64,000 bases of DNA, from the NCBI RefSeq assembly GCF_003950325.1, contig NZ_PXZH01000001.1, forward strand, positions 682,001 to 746,000. Direction: 5' to 3'. The position numbers and the translations under genes were made by a program. Below the pieces are notes generated by a model, which ran no database searches, was not told the DNA's origin, and saw only the letters and a program-made list of their open reading frames with translations. The stretch's first letter is position 1; the number at the start of each line of letters is the position of its first letter. This document shows positions 37,121-48,180 of this stretch, piece after piece. Source of the DNA: Vagococcus humatus. Its GTDB lineage: Bacteria; Bacillota; Bacilli; Lactobacillales; Vagococcaceae.

Positions 37121-38671
<1,551 letters not shown>

Positions 38672-39214
38672 CTATTTTAATAGCTCTCGATGCATATCAT
38701 CTAGTTGTTTTTTAACACTGTTGTCAATCACTCGATGATTTGCTTGAATAATTAAGCCGCCTAAAATCGAAGGATCTACTTTTTTACGTAAAATTACTTG
38801 ATTGACTTCATATAATTTTACAGTACGTTCTTCTAAGTCTTTTGATTCTTCATCTGTTAATTCTACAGCAGAAACAACATCTACTATTAAAATTCCTTTA
38901 TTTTCATAATAAAGGTTTTCAAACTCATCTATAATTCCTGGCATTTCTTTCATACGGCCATAATCATAGATTACATAAATAAATTTAGAAACAACATCAC
39001 TAAAGTCTTTATCTAATTCATGCAAAATATCGATTTTTTCAAATGATTCTAAGCGGTCATCACTTAAAATAAGACCTAAATCTGGGACTTCTACAAAGAC
39101 AGCCCGTAAGTCTAAAAGCTCTTGATACACTTCATCAATCATTTTATTTTCTTTCGCTATTTCAAAGAGAGCCTTCCCATATTTACGGTCAGCAATTAAA
39201 TTATCAATCTTCAT
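38672..39214 (-). CDS. atpH: ATP synthase delta subunit
   Basis: The 180-residue stator subunit has the N-terminal helical domain (YGKALFEIAKENK) and the C-terminal signature GGLIIQANHRVIDNSVKKQLDDM. It connects the b dimer to the top of F1. Its start overlaps atpF by 11 bases. Confidence 0.94.
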   Translation of the reverse strand: MKIDNLIADRKYGKALFEIAKENKMIDEVYQELLDLRAVFVEVPDLGLILSDDRLESFEKIDILHELDKDFSDVVSKFIYVIYDYGRMKEMPGIIDEFENLYYENKGILIVDVVSAVELTDEESKDLEERTVKLYEVNQVILRKKVDPSILGGLIIQANHRVIDNSVKKQLDDMHRELLK

Positions 39215-39740
39215 GGCGTTTTCCTAGCCCTTCGATATAAGAATCGATCAATTCTTTATGGGTATCTTGGCTTAATTCTTTTTTCAAAATCTTAGACGCG
39301 ATTTGAACTGATAAATCAGCCACTTCCCGTTTAGCAGATTCTATAATTTGCTCTCTTTCAAGTTCGATATCTTTACGTGCTTTTTCACGGTAATGGTTAG
39401 CATCTTGTTTTGCATCAGTCACAATTGAATTAGCTAATTTTTCTGCATTTTCTCTTGCTTCACGTACAATACCTGCTGCTTCAGCTTTTGTTTGAACAAG
39501 CTCATCTTCACGTTTTTTTAATAACGTTTGAGCTTTTTCATTTGCTTGTTCTGCTCCATCTATATCATCGGAAATTTTTTGAGCACGATCACTTAACATG
39601 GTAGTAATAGGACCCCATGCAAATTTTTTAATAAGCATCATCAAAATGATAAAAGATAATGTTACGAATAAGACTGTTGTGAATGTTGTACTGGTATGGG
39701 CACTACCAACGACGAAATTCTCGATCATTTTCGTTCGCAC
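39204..39740 (-). CDS. atpF: ATP synthase b subunit
   Basis: The protein has one N-terminal membrane helix (FTTVLFVTLSFIILMMLI) and a long coiled coil (SDDIDGAEQANEKAQTLLKKREDEL and onwards), the peripheral stalk. The start codon at 39740 is GTG, with GGAG spaced six bases away; an in-frame ATG at 39728 is the alternative but its spacing is poor. The length is 178 residues. Confidence 0.93.
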   Translation of the reverse strand: MRTKMIENFVVGSAHTSTTFTTVLFVTLSFIILMMLIKKFAWGPITTMLSDRAQKISDDIDGAEQANEKAQTLLKKREDELVQTKAEAAGIVREARENAEKLANSIVTDAKQDANHYREKARKDIELEREQIIESAKREVADLSVQIASKILKKELSQDTHKELIDSYIEGLGKRHED

Positions 39741-39819
39741 TTCCTCTCCTTTTTATCATAGAAAGAAAGCAGAGACGGTTTATAGTATATCCTAGAAAAC
39801 CTCCTGCTTTCTGATATGC

Positions 39820-40035
39820 TTACCCTAAGAATACTAATAATAACGCAATAACAATACCTAAGATTGGAACAGCCTCGATAAGACCTGCACCGATAAACAT
39901 TGTACTTCTTAATTCACCAGATAATTCTGGTTGGCGAGCCATACACTCGATTGTTTTTGAAATAACCTTTCCGTTCCCGTAAGCTGCTGCGATTGCTGAG
40001 CCAAATACGGCGATTGCTGCTGCAATGTAATTCAT
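39820..40035 (-). CDS. atpE: ATP synthase c subunit
   Basis: The 71-residue hairpin has two membrane helices. The loop is ARQPE and the proton-carrying carboxylate is Glu54 in [12 protein letters not shown]. There is no Na+-binding Gln/Ser/Thr signature obvious in helix 1 ([12 protein letters not shown]), so the enzyme is probably proton-coupled. This is an inference. Confidence 0.95.
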   Translation of the reverse strand: MNYIAAAIAVFGSAIAAAYGNGKVISKTIECMARQPELSGELRSTMFIGAGLIEAVPILGIVIALLLVFLG

Positions 40036-40092
40036 AGTTTGTTTCCTCCTACTTAAATCATCATTTTTTTATGTTTTTTAGTGTAAATATGT

Positions 40093-40821
40093 TTATTCTG
40101 CTTCAATCTTATGTGATAAATAAACCGATGTTAGTGTCACAAAGATGTAAGCTTGAATACCGCCAATAAAGATAGAGAAGCCTTGCCAAACCATCTCTAA
40201 TGGTAATGCGAAAACAAATGTGATAATTCCTTTGCTAGCAGCAAAGTTAGATATTAATGTTAATAAAACTTCACCTGCAAAGATATTTCCGTATAGACGT
40301 AAACCTAACGTCAATACGTTTGTGAATTCTTCCATAAATTTGATTGGCATTAAAAATGAGACAGGTTTCTTAAAGCTATTAACAAAATATCCGTGTAATC
40401 CAAATTTTCGAATACCGAAGTAATTTGTTAGAATAATCATTAATGCGGCAAGCGTTAGTGTCACCATTGGATCCGCTGTGGGACTTTTCCAATAACTAAC
40501 TGCTACACCACTAGCATTGTGAACTTCTATTTTAGTCATTAAACCAATCATGTTTGAGACTAAAACAAATAAGAATAAGGTATATGCTAATAAATGATAA
40601 TTTCCTACTTCTTTTTTAGGTAAGTTGCTATCCAAAATACCTTTGACAAAGTCGATTACAGCTTCCAAAACATTTTGTTTTCCTTTAGGTTTTAACTGTA
40701 GATTTCGTGAGCAACCATAAGTAAAACCAAAAATAATCGCACATGTTAAGATTGTCATGCCAATCACAGTTAGATCAAAATCTAATCCTGCAATTGTCAC
40801 TATTTTTGACACTTCGTTCAT
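40093..40821 (-). CDS. atpB: ATP synthase a subunit
   Basis: The 242-residue membrane subunit forms the proton half-channels. The essential Arg is in LTLGLRLYGNIFAGEVLL, and the C-terminal PLEMVWQGFSIFIGGIQAYIFVTLTSVYLS is typical. It is the first gene of the atp operon; no atpI precedes it. Confidence 0.95.
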   Translation of the reverse strand: MNEVSKIVTIAGLDFDLTVIGMTILTCAIIFGFTYGCSRNLQLKPKGKQNVLEAVIDFVKGILDSNLPKKEVGNYHLLAYTLFLFVLVSNMIGLMTKIEVHNASGVAVSYWKSPTADPMVTLTLAALMIILTNYFGIRKFGLHGYFVNSFKKPVSFLMPIKFMEEFTNVLTLGLRLYGNIFAGEVLLTLISNFAASKGIITFVFALPLEMVWQGFSIFIGGIQAYIFVTLTSVYLSHKIEAE

Positions 40822-40948
40822 CTTGTTTCACCTCTTTTCTAGAGAGAGAATTACTAATAAAAGGCACAGTAATAAATAGTTAATAGTTTAACATTAGCTA
40901 TAAGTTTTTTCTTATAATTCTATTACTTGAAGCCATTTAACATACCAT

Positions 40949-40977
40949 ATCATACCACCAACAAAAGCAAAATACAA
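40949..40977 (-). promoter_or_regulatory. Probable promoter of the atp operon
   Basis: On the minus strand TTGTAT and TATGAT are separated by 17 bases, 128 bases before atpB. A 16-bp perfect palindrome (TACAAAAG/CTTTTGTA, 40973-40988) covers the -35 box. The 405-base gap 40822-41227 holds no gene. Confidence 0.5.
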
Positions 40978-41227
40978 AAGCTTTTGTAAAAATTTCTGAA
41001 AATTTTTGTAGTTCCTTGATATGTCACTAACTAGACCGACTTCTCTACTCATTTATCAATAAAAAAAACGAATTGATTTTCCTCCTTTATAAAAATTAAA
41101 TAAACTTACGTATTTATCCTAACAAATTTTATAAACTTTTGAAAGAAGTATCCTGTTTTTTTCCCTAGTTAGTAAGAAACTTCAAATAATAGCTAATAAA
41201 ATTGTGAATAATTACGTAAGTCTTAGG

Positions 41228-41689
41228 TTAATCTCGGTTCTTTAAAGCTCGTTCAATCTCTCGGTTTTGCACTTTTCTTTTAAGATCTTCTCGCTTGTCA
41301 TATTTCTTTTTCCCTTTAGCTAAACCTATTAATACTTTGGCTACGCCATTTTTGATATAAACCTTTAAAGGTATTAACGTAATCCCAGTATTTTTAGTTT
41401 CTCCAATTAAACGTTGAATTTGTTTTTTGTGCATTAATAGTTTCCGGGTCCGAAGTGGATCATGGTTAAAAATATTCCCTTGATCATAAGGACTAATATG
41501 CACATTATGTAAAAACACTTCACCATTTCGTACTCTAGCAAAACCATCTTTCAAATTAATCCGACCTGCCCGAATAGATTTTATTTCTGTCCCCTGCAAG
41601 ACAATTCCTGCTTCAATTGTATCTACAATTGTATAATCATGTCTAGCTTTTCGATTTTGAGCGATTAATTTGCCGTCTCCTTTGGGCAT
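41228..41689 (-). CDS. smpB: SsrA-binding protein SmpB
   Basis: The 153-residue tmRNA partner needed for trans-translation has [41 protein letters not shown], and the basic tail [26 protein letters not shown] that enters the ribosomal A site. It follows rnr on the same strand, the conserved order in Bacilli. The tmRNA gene itself is not in the window. Confidence 0.96.
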   Translation of the reverse strand: MPKGDGKLIAQNRKARHDYTIVDTIEAGIVLQGTEIKSIRAGRINLKDGFARVRNGEVFLHNVHISPYDQGNIFNHDPLRTRKLLMHKKQIQRLIGETKNTGITLIPLKVYIKNGVAKVLIGLAKGKKKYDKREDLKRKVQNREIERALKNRD

Positions 41690-41770
41690 TTTCTCTCCTC
41701 CAGTCTTAAAAATAAGGGAACAACTTATTTTTCTCTACCTATTTATATAGGAAAAAATAAGTCATTCTTT

Positions 41771-44146
41771 TTATTTTTTCTTATGGGATTTCTTTTTAGC
41801 TACTCCTTTATAAAAAGGTTGCTTTTTCTTTTTCCCTTTTGCTTTCTTTTTTTCAGTTTTTTCTTTTACTGATTTGGTAGAAGAAGATTTCAGTGAAGAA
41901 GTCTGATGATTCCCTTTATTTTTTCTTCTTCTAGATTGACGGTTATGAGAGCCGTTAACTACATGAGCCAACTCATGGGTCGTTTCCGCTGACACTAATT
42001 CAAAATCAATTTCTCTTAGGTCAGCATCAGCTTTAGTTACTTTTATACGAACAGGTTGTCCAATTTTATAGGTTTTTCCTGTCCTTTCTCCGACAAGCGC
42101 TAAATGATTTTCCAAATAATGATAGTAATCATCGGTCATGCTCTTCATATGAACTAACCCTTCAACCGTATTAGTCAGCTCTACAAACATGCCAAACTTC
42201 ATAATAGAACTAATAATTCCGTCGTACTCTTCCCCAATTTTATCTTCCATAAATTCAGCTTTTTTCATTGCCTCTGTTTCTCGTTCTGCTTCAACTGAAC
42301 GACGCTCCATTTGTGAGCTGTGCTTAGCAATATCTGGAAGTAACTCTTTCCATTTGTCTTTTCCTTTTTTATCCACTGTTTGCGTTAAATAAAACCGAAT
42401 AAGACGATGAACAATTAAGTCAGGATACCGACGAATTGGAGAGGTAAAATGCGTGTAATAAGGAGCAGCTAAACCATAGTGACTATCCAGTTGCTCAGAA
42501 TATCTGGCTTGTTGCATACTTCTTAGTAGCATGGTGTTAATAACCATTTCTTCTGGTTTTCCTGCCACCTTATCTAAGGCGTCTTGCAATTGTCTAGGCG
42601 TAATATCTTCTTTAGTTCCTTTGACTAAAATTCCAAACGTTGAAGCAAACTCGAAAAAGCGTTGCATTTTGTCTTCATTCGGTTGCTCATGAATTCGGTA
42701 AATAAAAGGCAAATCTAGCTGATAAAAATGAGCGGCTACAGTCTCATTAGCAGCTAACATAAAGGACTCAATTAGTCTTTCGCCTACCCCACGTTCTCGT
42801 AAAATAATATCTTGTGGATGACCTGCTTCGTCTACTAAAATATAAGATTCTCTATCTTCAAAAGAAATAGCTCCACGTCTTTGCCGCATTTCTTCTAGAA
42901 TATGATGTAATTCTTTCATCGCTTGAAACATTGGAACTAATTCAGAATATTCTGCCATAACCTCAGGATTTTTTTCTTCTAAAATTTGGTTTACTGCTGT
43001 GTAAGTCATTCTTGCACTAGTTTGAATGACACTTGGGAAAATATCATGACGGACTACTTTACCCGCTTGATCAATTTCCATTTCACAACTCATAGTTAAG
43101 CGAGGAACATGTGGATTTAAAGAACAAATCCCATTAGATAATCGATGAGGAATCATTGGGATAACCCGGTCAGTTAAATAAACACTAGTTCCTCGTTCAT
43201 AAGCTTCTAAATCAATTGGGCTGCCTTCTGGTACATAATAAGACACATCCGCAATATGTACCCCTAAAAAATAATGCCCATTGTCTAATTTTCTAACAGT
43301 TACAGCATCATCTAAATCTTTAGCGTCTGCTCCGTCAATCGTCACAATAGTTTGATTTCTTAAATCTTTTCTTCCTTCTAAGTCACGAGCTGAAATCTCA
43401 TCTGGGGTCTTTTCCCCTTGCTCAATAACTTCTCTTGGAAATTCAGTTGGAATGCCGTATTGCATCACAATCGACATAATATCCATTCCTGGATCATTTT
43501 TATGACCAACCGTTTGTTTAATCAGCCCTTCAATTTGTGTATTATAACCAGGTTCAGGGTAATGAGTGATTTCTAGTAAACAAATCATTCCCTCTACTGG
43601 TTTAATCCCTTCTGCAGCTACATAAATCTGATAATTTTTCAATTTTTTATCTTTAGGAATCAATTCTCCGTATAAATCTGTTTCTTGAACCATCTCTTCT
43701 GTATAAGCCACAAATTCCCCAATAATTTGGGTGAATTCTCGTTCAATAATGTCCACTACTTTACCTTCTGCAGTTTTCCCTTGGACAAGATTGGCAGGTT
43801 TAACAATATCTATTGCTACTTTGTCTCCGTTAAGAGCATAACTTGTGGATTCTTTAGGAATAAACACATCATCTTCATCTGAGTCAATAGTTACAAAACC
43901 AAAGCCACGTTCATTTGCTCGAAAAATACCTTCTATTAAAATATCTTTTTGGGCTAATTTAATTTTGCCCTTTTTAGTAAATTCAACTAATTGTTCCCTT
44001 TCCATGGCAGCGATGGTTTGGACTAATAGCTTAAAATCCTCTGCCTTGACTAAGTTAATTCCCTTAGCCACTTCTTCCATTGTAAAACTACTTTGGCTTT
44101 CTGTTTCTAACCAAGTTAAAATTTGTGTTTTAATTGTTTGTTTCAT
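41771..44146 (-). CDS. rnr: Ribonuclease R
   Basis: The 791-residue 3'-5' exoribonuclease has, in order, an HTH, cold-shock domains (ERGFGFVTID), the RNB domain with TIDGADAKDLDDAVTV supplying the metal-binding Asp residues, the HFTSPIRRYPDLIVHR signature, an S1 domain and a lysine-rich tail (over 20 Lys in the last 50 residues) that helps unwind structured RNA. ATG 44146 is chosen for its GGAGAG site; it forms an ATGA overlap with the esterase stop. Confidence 0.95.
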   Translation of the reverse strand: MKQTIKTQILTWLETESQSSFTMEEVAKGINLVKAEDFKLLVQTIAAMEREQLVEFTKKGKIKLAQKDILIEGIFRANERGFGFVTIDSDEDDVFIPKESTSYALNGDKVAIDIVKPANLVQGKTAEGKVVDIIEREFTQIIGEFVAYTEEMVQETDLYGELIPKDKKLKNYQIYVAAEGIKPVEGMICLLEITHYPEPGYNTQIEGLIKQTVGHKNDPGMDIMSIVMQYGIPTEFPREVIEQGEKTPDEISARDLEGRKDLRNQTIVTIDGADAKDLDDAVTVRKLDNGHYFLGVHIADVSYYVPEGSPIDLEAYERGTSVYLTDRVIPMIPHRLSNGICSLNPHVPRLTMSCEMEIDQAGKVVRHDIFPSVIQTSARMTYTAVNQILEEKNPEVMAEYSELVPMFQAMKELHHILEEMRQRRGAISFEDRESYILVDEAGHPQDIILRERGVGERLIESFMLAANETVAAHFYQLDLPFIYRIHEQPNEDKMQRFFEFASTFGILVKGTKEDITPRQLQDALDKVAGKPEEMVINTMLLRSMQQARYSEQLDSHYGLAAPYYTHFTSPIRRYPDLIVHRLIRFYLTQTVDKKGKDKWKELLPDIAKHSSQMERRSVEAERETEAMKKAEFMEDKIGEEYDGIISSIMKFGMFVELTNTVEGLVHMKSMTDDYYHYLENHLALVGERTGKTYKIGQPVRIKVTKADADLREIDFELVSAETTHELAHVVNGSHNRQSRRRKNKGNHQTSSLKSSSTKSVKEKTEKKKAKGKKKKQPFYKGVAKKKSHKKK

Positions 44147-44919
44147 TCTCTCTCCTTCTTCCAAGCAAGTTGATTTACAAATTGTAAAACATCTTCTTGA
44201 AATTGTTTTCGCTCAGGTCCAATTGTGATAATATGTCCACTATTAGGATACCAATAGACTTTAGCACAGTCATTCTTAAAAGCCTTAGCAGCTTCATAAA
44301 CATCTTCAGGTGGAATCATTTTATCTTGTCCAGCTTGCACTAACATCATTGGAACCTTAATATGTTTTAATTCGTCATGCACTTCTTCTGTATAGGCAGT
44401 AATTTGATTTAACTGTTCTGGCAGCTCTTGTTGGATCCGATAAATTTCTTCTTCCAATTCCTCTGCTGTATAACCAATCGCCGTTAATTGTTGCCTTGCC
44501 GTATATAGAAATTGGGGAATAATATTAGTTTCCGTTTGAGCAATTAACAGTGGTGAACAGAAAAAACCTCCGCCAACGATTATTTCCGGATATTCTTCGA
44601 CCATTTTGGTAGCAAAAATTCCTCCAAGAGATAAACCAAAAGCAGCTAGTTGTTTGCAGCCTTCTTGTTTCATATAAGCTACTGCTTTTTCCATATCTTG
44701 ATGCCAAGCTCCAGGTCCGGCATCTAAAATAGGTTCTGGAATATTTTGCCCATGGCCTCTAAACAACGGCAACAGAACACTATACCCTTGGTTGTTTAAG
44801 TATCTTCCTAACATTCGTACGTCGTTAGGCGTTCCTGTATAGGCATGAAATAAAATAATTCCACGCTCATCTCCTTTAAAATAAACAGATCCAGGCAACT
44901 CATTTTCACGAATTAACAT
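44143..44919 (-). CDS. Alpha/beta-hydrolase, carboxylesterase
   Basis: The 258-residue enzyme belongs to the Est/monoglyceride-lipase family. It has LFHAYTGTPNDVRMLGRYL with the oxyanion region, the nucleophile elbow GLSLGG (Ser97), Asp in MLVQAGQDKMIPPEDVY and His in NSGHIITIG. It lies in the conserved secG-est-rnr-smpB cluster of Bacilli, where its natural substrate is unknown. Confidence 0.9.
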   Translation of the reverse strand: MLIRENELPGSVYFKGDERGIILFHAYTGTPNDVRMLGRYLNNQGYSVLLPLFRGHGQNIPEPILDAGPGAWHQDMEKAVAYMKQEGCKQLAAFGLSLGGIFATKMVEEYPEIIVGGGFFCSPLLIAQTETNIIPQFLYTARQQLTAIGYTAEELEEEIYRIQQELPEQLNQITAYTEEVHDELKHIKVPMMLVQAGQDKMIPPEDVYEAAKAFKNDCAKVYWYPNSGHIITIGPERKQFQEDVLQFVNQLAWKKERE

Positions 44920-44985
44920 CTTCTCACACCTTCTCTACTTCATAGCATTTATAACTTTATCCTTTTATAAATCTATTGTAACAAG

Positions 44986-45015
44986 AAAAAAGTCTCCTGT
45001 TCAAACAGGAGACCT
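44986..45015 (-). terminator. Terminator after secG
   Basis: On the minus strand GTCTCCTGTT and AACAGGAGAC pair and a T6 run follows. It separates secG from the esterase-rnr-smpB genes. Confidence 0.8.
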
Positions 45016-45026
45016 TTCGATTTTGA

Positions 45027-45263
45027 TTATTTTGACCCAAGAAAGGCAAGCATCACAGCAAGAACTGCCCATACAGTGCCTAACACAGCTGTAACACGTT
45101 GCATTACGGCTTCAAAACCTCGGGATTTTTGTTTACCAAACAACTGATCTGCACCGCCAGTAAAAGCACTAGCTGCACTATTTTGTTTACTTGGCTGCAT
45201 CATGACTGAAATGATAATCAAAATAGAAAGGACAATCATCACGCCTAGTAAAAATTTATACAC
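45027..45263 (-). CDS. secG: Preprotein translocase subunit SecG
   Basis: The 78-residue protein has two membrane helices (LLGVMIVLSILIIISVMM and VTAVLGTVWAVLAVMLAFLG) joined by a Ser/Ala/Gly-rich loop (SAASAFTGGADQLFGKQKSRG). It is an auxiliary subunit of the SecYEG channel. It is flanked by terminators, so it is transcribed separately from the grd genes. Confidence 0.94.
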   Translation of the reverse strand: MYKFLLGVMIVLSILIIISVMMQPSKQNSAASAFTGGADQLFGKQKSRGFEAVMQRVTAVLGTVWAVLAVMLAFLGSK

Positions 45264-45350
45264 CTTTTAAAACCTCCCTCAGCGACTGTTTCATATCTAC
45301 ACTATTTTACCATAACGAAAAAAAAAAATCTATAAAACCCGACCATTATA

Positions 45351-45382
45351 AAAAAGAATCAGACGCTAGCATCTGATTCTTT
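45351..45382 (-). terminator. Terminator of the grd gene cluster
   Basis: On the minus strand AAAGAATCAGATGC and GCGTCTGATTCTTTTT form the stem, right after the grdD stop, and mark the 3' end of the selenium island. Confidence 0.85.
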
Positions 45383-45390
45383 CCATCTTG

Positions 45391-46542
45391 TTAAATAAAT
45401 TCTGCGGCTTTTAAAATCTCCACAGCCTTATCGTGATTTGCTTCACTGATCAAGACAATAGGTCCTGTACAACCCATACCACTTTCAGCATAAATATTTT
45501 CTTTCCATAAAGCTTTTACTGCATCATCTAACTCAATAACATCAATCCCAGCAATATCTGAGGTAACAATTTCTTTAGCTGGCATTTCAATAGCTTGTTC
45601 TGCAACGGCTTGTTTAGGTTGCAAGGACTCACATACTTCTTTTAGTTTAGCAGCTTTAGCTAGACGGTATTCTTCTTGACTTTTAGCAATAATATCTCCA
45701 GAAGCTAATTCATAAGCGTAAAGCATTGCATTAGCAATAACACTAGCTCCACTAGCTCTTGAAATAATTAAAATATTGTTTTCATAGCCGTCGCCAATAC
45801 CAGGACCATAACCATAGCCCATCGCTTCGTAACTGCCACCAGTTGTATAAGCTGAGAACATTTTCATTAAAATATTACCAGTTAAGCTATCACAAACCAT
45901 AACGTCTGCACTACCTTCTAGTAAATCATTTCCTCGCATAACTGTTCCACCATCTGCTCGGTGGCTTTCACTAAAGTTAATTGGATAGCCATTTTCTTTT
46001 AAGGTTTTCAAAGCTCGCTCTACGCTTCTAGCTCCGTCAACATTTAAAATACCTACAGTTGGTTGTTTAATACCAATTGCTTTTGCAGCAGCTACACCGT
46101 TAACCGCATTTAACACCATGGCTTCATTACGATTAGAACTAGTTGTGCCTGTAGTAGTTGAAATCAGCATCTCTTTGCCTGTTCCTGGTGTGATAACTCT
46201 TCCCACAGTAGACACCCCAATTGGGAAACTATAGTGTAAAGTAACACATCCTTGCAAATAACCTGATGCCAATAATTCTTCCATTTTTTTATAATTATCA
46301 GCTTCACAAGTTGTCACAACATTTTCAATACCTGGCCAATCTACTTGAGAGCCAATTGCCACAATATCAAAGTTGTCATTTTTTTGTGCTAATTTGACTG
46401 CCTCTTGCATGACTGTTAAGCCGTGTTCACTTCCATCAATGGTTAAACCAATTTTGATGCGTGGACCTAGTGTACCTGTCTCTAAAGCAGAGGCCATTTC
46501 TGTAAATACTTCTTTAATTGTTTCATTTATTTTGTTCGACAT
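45391..46542 (-). CDS. grdD: Glycine/sarcosine/betaine reductase complex component C, alpha subunit GrdD
   Basis: The 383-residue protein is the PlsX-like subunit of component C. With GrdC it takes the carboxymethyl/ketene-equivalent from selenoprotein A as an acetyl thioester and phosphorolyses it to acetyl phosphate. GMGCTGPIVLI near the C-terminus supplies the conserved active thiol (Cys358). GTGKEMLISTTTGTTSSNRNEAMVLNAV and GYGPGIGDGYENNILIISRASGAS are family segments. It starts 15 bases after the grdC stop. Acetyl phosphate would feed acetate kinase for ATP. Confidence 0.95.
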   Translation of the reverse strand: MSNKINETIKEVFTEMASALETGTLGPRIKIGLTIDGSEHGLTVMQEAVKLAQKNDNFDIVAIGSQVDWPGIENVVTTCEADNYKKMEELLASGYLQGCVTLHYSFPIGVSTVGRVITPGTGKEMLISTTTGTTSSNRNEAMVLNAVNGVAAAKAIGIKQPTVGILNVDGARSVERALKTLKENGYPINFSESHRADGGTVMRGNDLLEGSADVMVCDSLTGNILMKMFSAYTTGGSYEAMGYGYGPGIGDGYENNILIISRASGASVIANAMLYAYELASGDIIAKSQEEYRLAKAAKLKEVCESLQPKQAVAEQAIEMPAKEIVTSDIAGIDVIELDDAVKALWKENIYAESGMGCTGPIVLISEANHDKAVEILKAAEFI

Positions 46543-46557
46543 GTACTCACCTCTACT

Positions 46558-48093
46558 CTATTCTTTTGAGAAGTTCTCTAAAAAGTCGCGCAGGGCATCA
46601 GCCACAGCTTGACGGACTTCTTCTTTCATATCAGCACTATTCTCTGAAGCAGTTTCTCCTGAGTTTCTTTCAATAATAATAGATACTCCGTCAAATAAGT
46701 TAGTCATTCGACCTAAGAATAATGACCCTTTACCTACAATCATAGCACGGTTTTTATCCCCTGTTGTTAAATCATCTACAGCAAATCCTAGATAAGGTAC
46801 GCCACTTGGAATATGACCTTGAGTAGGTGCCCAACCTGGAATAGATTTATTTTTAACAAATGTCATTAATTCTTTTTTCTCTAACTGTTTACGTAACACA
46901 CCAATAGCACCAATCATTTTCATGTTTGCTTCTGGTACGTCCCCTGCTCCAGCAGGTTTAGTAATATCTGGGTTTTGCATTTCAACAGAATAAGCATCCA
47001 CATCATGGACAGTTAAACCAGCTCGCTCTAAAGGTTCTGCAATTAAAGCAGTTGTAACTGCTTGTGGACTAGACCCACTAGATACTTTATGACGACCAAT
47101 TAAGTCGGAACGTAATACTGGATGTTCTCCGTCATTTGGACCAATTAATGCTGCAAATCCGCCAACCACATCTTCTAAAATAGGTAAACCTTTATCCACG
47201 TGTGATTTTCCGTTCATCCCTAATTTAGCCGTTGCTCCACCTGCAACAATAACCACATTTTTATATGTTTCTGAACGAACTAAAGAAGCAGCTGAAATCA
47301 GCGCATGAGTAGGTGCTGCACAAAATCCGCGTAAATCTGAACCTGTTGCATTTACACAGCCGCATAACTCTGCAATAGACTTAGCGAAGTTACCACCACC
47401 ACGTTGGTTCATATCTCCACAAGCTTCTTCACTACACTCAATCACATACTCTACTTCTTCTGGATTAATATCATTATCTCTAAATAAATGACGAAGTGAA
47501 ATAACGCCACTAGCTTTCACTACTAAGTTTTCCAACATAACATGAGCTGTTAAGTTAGCATCAATTTCATGGGCTCTTAGTACGCATCCTACTAACTGAT
47601 AGTCGTAATAAAGACCTTCTGCATCATGTGTGTCCACTTGTTCTTGAATCCACTCTAAAGTGACACCTTCTTTAATTTTATCTACATCTTTAGCAAACAA
47701 TTCATGATCGATTAATTCTTGTTTCACGTCTTTAGCAAATGCATCTTCTAAATGAACTAATTCAAAAACATCACAAATTTGCATAATGCCGTAAAATTCT
47801 TTTTCTGGCATTATTTCGCCAAATTTACCATACCGTTGACCTTCAATTTTTTCATTGACCCAAGGTTGAGGTAGCGCTTTTAATTCTTCAGGAGTCATAT
47901 TACCAATATATGTTTGGTTAGGTGCATAATTAACCACATCTTCATACGAACGTAAATTTTCTCTAACTTTTTTTAAATACTCACTGTTTGGGTTCACAAC
48001 CTTTTCAGTTGTTTGTGTTGTCCCATTTTGTTCTACCATATCAGGCGTATGTATTAGGACATAACTTGCCCCTTTTAACGTTGAAAAATCCAT
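46558..48093 (-). CDS. grdC: Glycine/sarcosine/betaine reductase complex component C, beta subunit GrdC
   Basis: The 511-residue thiolase/FabH-like protein is the second subunit of component C. Typical GrdC elements are the N-terminal GASYVLIHTPDMV, VEYVIECSEEACGDMNQRGGGNFAKSIAELCG, GFCAAPTHALISAASLV and APTQGHIPSGVPYLG. It binds the acetyl thioester made from carboxymethylated selenoprotein A. Its Shine-Dalgarno AAAAGGGAGG is part of two alternative hairpins at 48103-48142, so its expression may be tuned by RNA structure. Confidence 0.95.
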   Translation of the reverse strand: MDFSTLKGASYVLIHTPDMVEQNGTTQTTEKVVNPNSEYLKKVRENLRSYEDVVNYAPNQTYIGNMTPEELKALPQPWVNEKIEGQRYGKFGEIMPEKEFYGIMQICDVFELVHLEDAFAKDVKQELIDHELFAKDVDKIKEGVTLEWIQEQVDTHDAEGLYYDYQLVGCVLRAHEIDANLTAHVMLENLVVKASGVISLRHLFRDNDINPEEVEYVIECSEEACGDMNQRGGGNFAKSIAELCGCVNATGSDLRGFCAAPTHALISAASLVRSETYKNVVIVAGGATAKLGMNGKSHVDKGLPILEDVVGGFAALIGPNDGEHPVLRSDLIGRHKVSSGSSPQAVTTALIAEPLERAGLTVHDVDAYSVEMQNPDITKPAGAGDVPEANMKMIGAIGVLRKQLEKKELMTFVKNKSIPGWAPTQGHIPSGVPYLGFAVDDLTTGDKNRAMIVGKGSLFLGRMTNLFDGVSIIIERNSGETASENSADMKEEVRQAVADALRDFLENFSKE

Positions 48094-48102
48094 CGAAATC
48101 CT

Positions 48103-48142
48103 CCCTTTTCAAGAAAAGGGTTAGTAACATGACTAACCCTTT
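48103..48142 (-). promoter_or_regulatory. Two mutually exclusive hairpins before grdC
   Basis: On the minus strand AAAGGGTTAGT pairs with ACTAACCCTTT (11 bp). The same CCCTTTT can instead pair with AAAAGGG (7 bp, tetraloop CTTG), which covers part of the grdC ribosome-binding site. The layout allows a switch between an open and a masked Shine-Dalgarno, or a processing site between the thioredoxin gene and grdC. Confidence 0.6.
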
Positions 48143-48180
48143 ATGACAGTTATCTATTAAAGTATGTAGCTAATAATGTA

